The notes under the pieces are model-generated. The model was not told where the DNA came from. It made no database searches and saw only the letters and a list, made by a program, of their open reading frames with translations. From the NCBI GenBank assembly GCA_001839685.1, contig MLAK01000840.1, positions 1 to 25,228 of the forward strand: a stretch of 25,228 bases of DNA, written 5' to 3'. The DNA is from Tritrichomonas foetus. Its lineage: Eukaryota; Parabasalia; Tritrichomonadida; Tritrichomonadidae. Shown piece by piece: positions 18,560-25,228 of the stretch. The first letter of the stretch is position 1. Every line of letters starts with the position of its first letter. Position numbers and translations under genes: made by a program.

Positions 18560-19972
18560 TTAAAAACTACCCAATTCATGCCTGCTTACTTCGCTAATGG
18601 CGCCACACAAGCACTCGCACAAAACAGCACAGCCATTTTCGTCTGAATCACCTTTTTTCAAAACCAATTCGGCCGATGAGAAGCAGAAGCCGCTTTCTTC
18701 TTTCCCGCAAACGTGCGGCATCGTCGTGACGAGCGTTTCTCCTGAAACAATTTCGACAATTTTTGTCGGAACAAATCCGAATTTGTGCGAATGTGGCTTG
18801 GCAATAAGAATCCAATCATAGACAGGATTTTCATAAACAAAAACTTTCTCTCCTTCTTCAACTTCAATTTCATGAGCAAAATTATTCACATTCGATTCTG
18901 ATGAATCTTGAACTTTTTCAGAAGCAACATCATTATTTTGTGGGCTATTTTGGTCACTCACGGAATTGTTAGATGAAAAATCACCAGGTGAGAATTTCCG
19001 AGTGATTTTTCCAATGTGAAGAGGAAATCCTCCGTGCTGGCAAGCAAGAGAAACAAATGGGAATGGAATCATGTGGTCAACAAACGAAAAATTGTAAACT
19101 TCAAACTTCCTGATCGGCTGAGGCGATCGATATAATTTATTTGCTGAGACGAACTGGCTAAACTCGGTCTTCCAGAGACTTCCTTCCTCCTTATTCTTTT
19201 CTTGATAAGCAGCAAACTTCTCGAGCTGCTCAGCCAATCGAATAATAAACGGATATCCCAGAAAGAAAATTGATTTAAGCTGGGTAATTCGTTGGACCAT
19301 AGCGACTCGAATTTGAATTACAGATTGAATAATTGTGCGAATGTATTTTTGATGTGCGAAGTTTAAATCATGAAGCGCGCTCCGAGAAGACGATAGAGCT
19401 GAAAAATATTTCAATAATAAACCTTTCAATTTTGGATTATGGTCATTATTAGGTGAATTTTGTGTTATCGTTTTTTCTTTTTCGATGAGCGCATAAAGAT
19501 CGGCTACATTCTTCTGTCTGGCCAAATATACATGCATTGCTTCCTTTCTGAGCAAGTGAGCATTCCTAACATTCATTTTTTCCTTTGCGATTAGTTCACA
19601 TTCGAAACTGAATAATGAAGAGATTACGTCGACAATTTCATTTTGAATTTCTTTTGAAAAGACTTTTGCAGCTACTACAATGATGTCAATGATGCGAAAC
19701 ATCTCCTGAAAGTTTTCTATCGTTGATCCATAAATACCAGGCGCTTCTTGATTCTTTTCTTGGATATTTGACGAGCCGTTATGTTTAGAGAGTTCGTGAA
19801 ATTCTTCACTGTGCGGAATAGAAGCGAGAGTGGAGGAAAGAATTCGTCCGAATTTGAAATATGTTTTAGAAAAGAATTCGTGGCGTTTTCCGACTTTAGA
19901 CGCATATAAACAAATGTTTCTGAAATGTTTTGCATATTTTTTCTTTTCTTCCTGGAGTTGCACTGGTTTCAT
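18560..19972 (-). CDS. Putative BAR-like / SH3 domain protein
   Basis: 470 residues. About 1-260 are strongly helical and charged, with heptad-like spacing (for example QEMFRIIDIIVVAAKVFSKEIQNEI), compatible with a BAR or F-BAR-type dimer that shapes or senses curved membrane. About 363-409 match the core of an SH3 domain: the acidic EIEVEEGEKVFVY strand, DW in VYDWILIA, and GFVP before IVEIV. The likely first SH3 strand (near IGKITRKFSPGDF) is separated from the core by about 35-40 N/S/D-rich residues, an unusual insertion. The last 60 residues include a Cys-containing segment (CAVLCECLCGA). By analogy it would link membrane curvature to proline-rich partners at endocytic or cortical sites; that is inference. 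The SH3 call is firmer than the BAR call. A MITE sits 36 bp upstream of its ATG, close enough to replace or modify its promoter. Confidence 0.65.
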   Translation of the reverse strand: MKPVQLQEEKKKYAKHFRNICLYASKVGKRHEFFSKTYFKFGRILSSTLASIPHSEEFHELSKHNGSSNIQEKNQEAPGIYGSTIENFQEMFRIIDIIVVAAKVFSKEIQNEIVDVISSLFSFECELIAKEKMNVRNAHLLRKEAMHVYLARQKNVADLYALIEKEKTITQNSPNNDHNPKLKGLLLKYFSALSSSRSALHDLNFAHQKYIRTIIQSVIQIRVAMVQRITQLKSIFFLGYPFIIRLAEQLEKFAAYQEKNKEEGSLWKTEFSQFVSANKLYRSPQPIRKFEVYNFSFVDHMIPFPFVSLACQHGGFPLHIGKITRKFSPGDFSSNNSVSDQNSPQNNDVASEKVQDSSESNVNNFAHEIEVEEGEKVFVYENPVYDWILIAKPHSHKFGFVPTKIVEIVSGETLVTTMPHVCGKEESGFCFSSAELVLKKGDSDENGCAVLCECLCGAISEVSRHELGSF

Positions 19973-20008
19973 TTGTTCCTCCTTTTTTTTTTATTTGATG
20001 AAAGAATT

Positions 20009-20324
20009 TTATATTTGGCAGGATTTTTTTTCCTATGAGTTTTGTTTTTTGACACTAAAAATGGGTAAATGTGATGTGACTTTGCGGGCCCCTTCGACTC
20101 ATTCGGCCATTGGAAGAGGTGCTGCCACGTGACCACAGCTTCGGATCGCTTCGCTCCCTCCGCTGTGTTCACGTGGCGCACCTCCTCCATGTCGAAGTGA
20201 CCCAAAGAACCAGCAAAGTTCACATCACATTTACCCATTAGGTTTTTTCCACTTTTGACCTTTATTTGACCTTTCACTTCACATTTACAAAACTCATAGG
20301 AAAATAAATCTCTGCCTTATATTT
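20009..20324. mobile_element. 300-bp foldback MITE with 8-bp TSD upstream of the BAR/SH3 gene
   Basis: The element proper is 20017-20316. Its ends are inverted repeats GGCAG(A)GATTT..TTTTCCTATGAGTTTTG. Perfect 8-bp duplications ttatattt lie at 20009-20016 and 20317-20324. Inside, the arms keep pairing (gggtaaatgtgatgtga on the left, its complement near 20220; gccacgtgaccacagc opposite gctgtgttcacgtggc), so the DNA could fold into a long imperfect hairpin. The loop is GC-rich, around 20145-20160. The right arm has about 45 extra bases with two GACCTTT motifs. There is no coding capacity. The core is much richer in G+C than its surroundings. It is unlike the 1096-bp element in its ends but shares the 8-bp duplication length. 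Confidence 0.85.
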
Positions 20325-20713
20325 ATTGGATCAAAGTTCGACCTTCGTGAAATTATTGACCTTTGTGGCCATTTTTGGCATCACATCTACCAACTCTTAA
20401 TTTTACAATATAATAATACCACAATGAATCGATAAGAATTAAATTCAATTAAATCCCAAAACAAAATTCTTGAGAGCGGGAAAATAATGTTTTTCTGAAT
20501 CAGATACGTTATCGAGAATTTCATAGGGTGGAAAATTGAATACCAAATATTGAATAATGTTTTCAATTGTGGAAATTCAAAGAATATAAAATATATTCAT
20601 TATTATCAAATTACTATAATTATTACTTATGCTGCTTGCAATTTAAATAAGAATATTCTTATGTTATTAAATTAAATAGCTAAATATAATAGAATAACAC
20701 TTACGATGTCAAG
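20325..20713. other. Spacer 5' of the CAP-like surface protein gene
   Basis: About 390 bp, A+T-rich. The first 80 bp contain strings reminiscent of the adjacent MITE (gacctttgtggcc, catcacatctacc), perhaps an older degraded relative. The remainder is presumably the promoter of the downstream gene. No Inr match with good spacing was found. Confidence 0.45.
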
Positions 20714-23203
20714 ATGTTTTATTCCAGCGAAAATTTTATAAATAAACTATTGAAAAACTTCATTAATCCTTTCAAAATAATTGATAGATGTATTTTCTCA
20801 ATTTTTGAAAAATTCTCAAAAAGTGAAATTGCAAAAATTTCTTGTATGTTTGTTTTTCTCCTCGCCGGAATCTTTTCGCGTAATGTCTGCAACACTTTCT
20901 CTGCACTCAAACAGAATCAACAGAAAAGCACCTTCAACAGATTTGCCTCCGAATTGAACGCCAAATCAGATAAATCTCTTCATTCTCGAGACGAAACCAT
21001 TTTTTCGACCACTGAAATCAAAACATTTGCTCTTGAAGTAATTAATTTTTATCGTAGATTATCCAATGTCCACCCAGCCTCTCTCAGCGAAATAACATCA
21101 GCCCAATGTGAAATTATGGCCAAATTTTTCGACGGTTATTATAAGCTTAGCGAAACACATTCACAATTACCACAATTGAACAGTCTTCAAAGTGGCTCTT
21201 TTGATGGCTATAATGCCAACAATTACTTTAAATCTCACAATGCGCAAAACGTATTAATCAAAAAATCACTTCACCATGAATATTCTGACATTTCTGATTC
21301 TGAAAAAATTGATGAAAATAAAGTTCACTTTTTGGATGACTACATAGTAGTCAACTCATCAACTTTATTCAATTCATTCAAAGATTTCTCCAAAATGATG
21401 AATAATATACGTTACCGTCATTTTCTTCTCAATCCTAAAATTTCATCAATTGGAATTGGATTCTATGGAAATATCATTGTTTTTGGGTATTCTGAGCTTC
21501 AGAAAATTGATCAGCACCCAATGGATTATTTTGCCTTTCCATGTGGATACCTCAATTCTGACAAACCAAGAGAAATACCAATAGATCTAATTGAAGGAAA
21601 CTTATGGAGTTTTGAATTACTTCCGGAAAAATTGAATAACATCTTTGAAGTCAAAGTTTCCACAAACAAAGGAGAAAATGTCAAAATTAAAAGGAAAAAG
21701 AGAATGAGCGATCATATTATATCATTTATGATCGATCAGCCATTAGTAGTCGGTGAAGTTTATCAAGTAAGTATTCGTGATAAATTTGTTTTTCAATATT
21801 CAATCGAAATCATAGAGTGTGATCACCAAAAAACCACAGAATTTATCGAACAAGTCCCAAGTTTACCAACAATAAAAGAAACCAAACATTCCCTGCCCAA
21901 CATTCTTGAAATATCATCAGAAACCGAATCAGAAATCGAAAGTCTTATTGAAAGTACTCAAGATAGTGATGAAAAGGAAACTGAAACAACTTATCAACCA
22001 GATTTTACAGAGAATCAGCAATCAATTGACGAAAATACAGAAAATGAACAAGTATCAATTTCCGAAAGCATAGGTGATACTGTTCTCCCAACTCCAAAGC
22101 CAGATTTGTCAATTTACTCAAATTTCTGCATTGGAACTCGACTTATTGATTGCACATTTGCTGGTGTCGATATATTTGTGAATAATGATCAGTTAATCAG
22201 TGCCAATGACATTTCTGGCATTCTAAATAACTTTACAAATTCCACTTTGACTGGAAAAGAAAACCCAATTTCATTTTTTGTTTCTCATTCATGTAGAATT
22301 GAAATGCCAACCGAACTATTCTTCAAAGCTGGCGTTTCCGTCATTGCAAAAGATGATATAACCGTATTGGTAACTCTCAAAGGAAATTATTTAGACCAAA
22401 CAACCAAAAACCTACTTCAATCACATTCATTACAAAACGTTATTTTAAATATTGTGGGTAAAGTAGCAGCAAATCTAAATCAATTGGAACTTTATCATGT
22501 TAACAAGGGAGAAATAAGTGGCAGCTGTCTTATTAAAGCTACACAATTTAATACCGATTTTACAACATTGGTGAATTTCGAAAATAGTAATATTATTTCT
22601 TTTGCGACGAATATTTCAATTGATGGTGAACATGATTTAACTGACATTATATATGGACCTTCAAAGTCAGTAACTTTAACAAATTCTGGAAATTCTATTA
22701 ACCCAGATTACATTCCAATGAAAGCAACTGTTCCGCCATCAGATTATGTTTATTTTCTTTCAAATCGTAGACTAACTTTGGAAGCTTCTGCTCAACTTGG
22801 TTCAGAATCATCTGCCCTTATTCGACCTACTCATATTTTGTTCAAGAATAATTATCCAGACATTGATTTTATTGGAATTTGGACAGTTATTCCTAAACCT
22901 GATCTCGTTATTTCCATTTATATTGGACGAACTTTGAATGTTGCAGGAAACTACATTCCAAGTTTCACAGTTCTCGAATGGAAAAAAGAAAATGATAAAT
23001 GGGCAGACATCAACATGAAACCAGAAACTTTGAAGGAAAAAATCTTCATTTCTGTTGTATCTGTTGTAGCTTTAACAATTGTGTTTACAATTTTGCTGTG
23101 TGTGGCGCTTGGAAATGGTAAAAAGTATAAAGCTCTAGAGCCACATCATTCACGCCATATTTCTGACTCAGGAAGTGGTGATTTAATAGGATCTTCCGGT
23201 TAA
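20714..23203 (+). CDS. CAP/SCP-domain-like single-pass surface protein
   Basis: 829 residues. A hydrophobic stretch near 41-55 (ISCMFVFLLAGIF) could be a signal anchor; a start at M45 would make it a short signal peptide. About 105-260 resemble a CAP (SCP/PR-1) domain of the bacterial-type variety: INFYRRLSNVHP at the start and YRHFLLNPKISSIGIGF, matching the family's HRRWLLNP..GIG motif; then DYFAFPCGYL and LWSFELLPE follow as in CAP proteins with a C-terminal beta extension. The first motif residue is Tyr rather than His. About 385-460 are E/S/T-rich. About 465-770 are beta-rich and unrecognised. One membrane helix lies at about 776-799, followed by a 30-residue basic then Ser/Gly tail. This is type I surface topology, plausibly extracellular; the function of CAP domains here is unknown. 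An out-of-frame ATG lies 8 nt upstream of the chosen start. Confidence 0.7.
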   Translation: MFYSSENFINKLLKNFINPFKIIDRCIFSIFEKFSKSEIAKISCMFVFLLAGIFSRNVCNTFSALKQNQQKSTFNRFASELNAKSDKSLHSRDETIFSTTEIKTFALEVINFYRRLSNVHPASLSEITSAQCEIMAKFFDGYYKLSETHSQLPQLNSLQSGSFDGYNANNYFKSHNAQNVLIKKSLHHEYSDISDSEKIDENKVHFLDDYIVVNSSTLFNSFKDFSKMMNNIRYRHFLLNPKISSIGIGFYGNIIVFGYSELQKIDQHPMDYFAFPCGYLNSDKPREIPIDLIEGNLWSFELLPEKLNNIFEVKVSTNKGENVKIKRKKRMSDHIISFMIDQPLVVGEVYQVSIRDKFVFQYSIEIIECDHQKTTEFIEQVPSLPTIKETKHSLPNILEISSETESEIESLIESTQDSDEKETETTYQPDFTENQQSIDENTENEQVSISESIGDTVLPTPKPDLSIYSNFCIGTRLIDCTFAGVDIFVNNDQLISANDISGILNNFTNSTLTGKENPISFFVSHSCRIEMPTELFFKAGVSVIAKDDITVLVTLKGNYLDQTTKNLLQSHSLQNVILNIVGKVAANLNQLELYHVNKGEISGSCLIKATQFNTDFTTLVNFENSNIISFATNISIDGEHDLTDIIYGPSKSVTLTNSGNSINPDYIPMKATVPPSDYVYFLSNRRLTLEASAQLGSESSALIRPTHILFKNNYPDIDFIGIWTVIPKPDLVISIYIGRTLNVAGNYIPSFTVLEWKKENDKWADINMKPETLKEKIFISVVSVVALTIVFTILLCVALGNGKKYKALEPHHSRHISDSGSGDLIGSSG

Positions 23204-23724
23204 CCTTATAATTAACTCAATTTATGCTCTTTTGAACTATGTATTAATAAATTAAATAATTTGTCAATGAATTTTGATACTATTTCTTTATAGAAGTGTC
23301 TGTAAATAAACAAAGAATTCATGAAATAAACAAAGAATTCATGAAATAAACAAAGAATTCATGAAATAAACAAAGAATTCATGAAATAAACAGAACATTC
23401 ATGAAATAAACAGAACATTCATGAAAAGATAATCAAGATTCAATAATAGATTTGAACTTGGAGATTTGAAAAAGCTCAATTATGTATGATGAACACATCA
23501 TTCTTTTGGATGTCTACGTAAGCATCTTGCAAATTAATTTTGATAGATCGTTTCGGTGAGAAAATAAGCATGATTTTTCAATACATATTCAATTGTGAAA
23601 AATTCAATTCATGAATATTTGATCGAATTTTGGACAAAGTTTTGAGAATTGAAATCTAGAGCTTATTCAATTAATTCAAATGAACTGAAAGGTTAATTTT
23701 TCTATGTAAAAGGTAGAATATTGA
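23204..23724. other. Spacer with a minisatellite between the CAP-like and CK1 genes
   Basis: Holds the 3' flank of the CAP-like gene, a 20-bp minisatellite (23304-23423) and the CK1 promoter region. No gene or RNA recognised. Confidence 0.6.
23304..23423. repeat. 20-bp minisatellite, six units
   Basis: Six head-to-tail 20-bp units: four of aaataaacaaagaattcatg, then two of the variant aaataaacagaacattcatg. The block change between unit types suggests expansion by unequal exchange. Each unit carries an EcoRI-like GAATTC or its variant. No function is implied. Confidence 0.95.
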
Positions 23725-24936
23725 ATGAATTCAAAAATAATTGACCAGTTCCATTTGATGCTGACGGGAACAACGATTTCCAACTTTCACGTCGGCCACA
23801 AGATTGGCCAAGGGTCATTCGGTGAAATTTACGCAATACGGAGCAACATAGATTCTCGCCTCTATGCATTAAAGGTCGAGCCAGCAAATACAGCGCGCAA
23901 AATCTTAGATTTCGAAGTGATGGTTCTCAAAACCGTTCATAGACCAAACAAAAATCCTAACAACATTAACACAAATAGCCCATCGCGAAATAATCCATCT
24001 TGTAATTCCAGAAATTCGCCATCTAGTTCACCTGATGGTTCACTTTGCAATTCACCTTATAATTCACCTTATTTTCCATCACTCATATCGTCTGGAAAAA
24101 CACATACACACGCATGGTACGTGATGGAATTACTTGGCCCGTCTTTATCAACAGTCACAAAACTCCTTCCATCGCATAGGCTTTCGTTAAGTACAGGTCT
24201 CCGAGTCGCCACTTTGATACTCCGCGCATTAAAATCATTCCACGAATCAGGCTTCATTCACCGTGACATCAAACCAGAAAACATCCTTCTACGTCGTTCG
24301 CGCGAATATCCAATTGCAATCATCGACTTTGGTTTATCAAAAGTGTATATCGATCGCAAAACAGGAAAGTTGATTCCAGCGAGGTCGCATCCAGGATTCA
24401 GAGGGACGGCCGTTTATGCGTCACCGAACGCGCATATGCATCAAGATTTGGCGAGGAGGGATGATTTAATTTCATGGTATTATTTAGTGATTGATCTTTT
24501 AAACGGTCCCCTTCCCTGGAAGCTTTTTGAGAGCCGAGCAGAAATTCTCCATTTGAAAAGAGTCCTTCAAATGGATGAATTAGGTGGCCAAATAGTTCCT
24601 CAATTTTCAGACATATGGAAATTAATTTCACCTTTAACGTACAATGATAGGCCAAATTATGAAGAGATTGAAAAACTTCTCCTTGAAGCGCAAGCTGAAA
24701 ATGGAATATCAATGGACGATGAGGACTGGGACTGGCATCCGCAAATACTTCAAATGGATGCAAATGATGAGACTTTCCTCGAACAACAAAAACAGATGAA
24801 TGATTTCGTAAATGCTCAAGACGAGAATATGAATCATGACGTGAATGATTTCGACTATGTGAAAAAGAGGAAACTTAGTCACCAACCTCTGCTTGGCAAC
24901 CAGAGTGAAGAAGGCTGCTGTTGTTTGTTATTATGA
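23725..24936 (+). CDS. CK1-family Ser/Thr protein kinase with C-terminal CaaX-like motif
   Basis: 403 residues; transfers phosphate from ATP to Ser/Thr. Glycine loop GQGSFG (28-33), K50 in YALKVEP, alpha-C E64, HRDIKPEN (179-186; catalytic D181), DFG (201-203) and GFRGTAVYASPNAH (224-237). The last replaces the usual APE and resembles the CK1 form YASINTH; RRDDLISWYY (244-253) and GPLPW (261-265) are further CK1 hallmarks. Residues about 75-122 are an N/S/P-rich insert with repeated NSP units between the alpha-C helix and the next strand, unusual for CK1. The chain ends KKRKLS...EEGCCCLLL: C400-L-L-L fits a CaaX box of the geranylgeranyl type, with C398 and C399 adjacent as possible palmitoylation sites, so membrane anchoring is likely. 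Yeast Yck1/2 are CK1s anchored by C-terminal Cys, an analogy only. The start is the first ATG of the frame (MNSKIIDQF). Confidence 0.92.
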   Translation: MNSKIIDQFHLMLTGTTISNFHVGHKIGQGSFGEIYAIRSNIDSRLYALKVEPANTARKILDFEVMVLKTVHRPNKNPNNINTNSPSRNNPSCNSRNSPSSSPDGSLCNSPYNSPYFPSLISSGKTHTHAWYVMELLGPSLSTVTKLLPSHRLSLSTGLRVATLILRALKSFHESGFIHRDIKPENILLRRSREYPIAIIDFGLSKVYIDRKTGKLIPARSHPGFRGTAVYASPNAHMHQDLARRDDLISWYYLVIDLLNGPLPWKLFESRAEILHLKRVLQMDELGGQIVPQFSDIWKLISPLTYNDRPNYEEIEKLLLEAQAENGISMDDEDWDWHPQILQMDANDETFLEQQKQMNDFVNAQDENMNHDVNDFDYVKKRKLSHQPLLGNQSEEGCCCLLL

Positions 24937-25183
24937 GTAAATATGTTTGTTGTGTTTCATCTGAAATATGAAATGAATGATTATTTTTTTCTTTTCCATT
25001 CATTATTTACATCAGAATCATGCTTTTTGAAAGATCATAAAGGATGTGGCTGGTTGGAATTTTGATCAATGAAGTCCTTGTGAATGATATTGACATAAAA
25101 TAACAGAAAAATAAATGAAGTTCTATTCATAAAATTACTTGAGATTTGGTGGAATTTATTTAAAAACAAACAGATGTATATGA

Positions 25184-25228
25184 ACAAGATAAACAAATGA
25201 ATATGTACAAGATAAACAAATGAATATG
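25184..25228. repeat. 23-bp tandem repeat running off the window end
   Basis: Unit acaagataaacaaatgaatatgt occurs once completely and once nearly completely before the sequence ends, so the array may continue. It lies about 250 bp past the CK1 stop codon; 24937-25183 holds nothing else recognisable. Confidence 0.75.

Noticed and set aside
19830..20277. Roughly 100-residue ORFs on both strands over the 5' end of the BAR/SH3 gene and the MITE
   Set aside because: They run across the MITE boundary and its inverted arms; no domain, and composition is explained by the hairpin sequence.
23304..23423. Regular repeats suggesting a CRISPR-like array
   Set aside because: Units are contiguous 20-mers with no spacers, in a eukaryotic spacer region; a minisatellite explains it.

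Overview
The window looks like nuclear DNA of a parabasalid protist, most likely a Tritrichomonas-type trichomonad. Evidence: very A+T-rich spacers, long intronless ORFs, Trichomonas-type Inr motifs (TCA-Py-W) 7-23 nt upstream of several ATGs, a large multi-pass class III nucleotide cyclase of the type expanded in trichomonads, low-complexity N/S/Q/P-rich proteins, and a mariner-family element. The genus is inferred; no rRNA or other taxonomic marker is present.

Layout. 1-1114 is spacer with small repeats. 1115-1795 (-) is a 2-Cys peroxiredoxin with a Cys-rich, metallothionein-like N-terminus, interrupted by one in-frame TAA. 2002-3097 is a transposon-like element with 8-bp target duplications; a second copy of the same length lies at 16731-17826. 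3406-7944 (-) encodes a 1512-aa PH-like/leucine-rich-repeat/proline-rich protein with a CARMIL-like layout. 8865-14947 (-) is one adenylate/guanylate cyclase gene split by a mariner element (12658-13947, transposase intact). Removing the element plus one TA rejoins the two halves in frame. 14948-18559 is mostly spacer holding element copy 2 and a 31-bp tandem duplication. 18560-19972 (-) is a putative BAR-like/SH3 protein, with a 300-bp foldback MITE inserted 36 bp upstream of its ATG. 20714-23203 (+) is a CAP/SCP-like single-pass surface protein. 23304-23423 is a 20-bp minisatellite. 23725-24936 (+) is a CK1-family kinase ending in a CaaX-like CLLL. The window ends inside a short tandem repeat.

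How the genes fit together. There is no operon; these are separately transcribed eukaryotic genes. Several could act at the plasma membrane or cortex (cyclase, BAR/SH3, CARMIL-like, CAP surface protein, lipid-anchored CK1), but linkage here does not show they work together. The strongest theme is recent transposition. Four insertions from three element families in 25 kb keep perfect target-site duplications, and one has split a cyclase gene whose halves are still open. No clearly new multi-gene system was found. The most novel items are the two 8-bp-TSD element families, the mariner-split cyclase with a possible outward start site, the Cys-rich peroxiredoxin fusion and the CaaX-tailed CK1.
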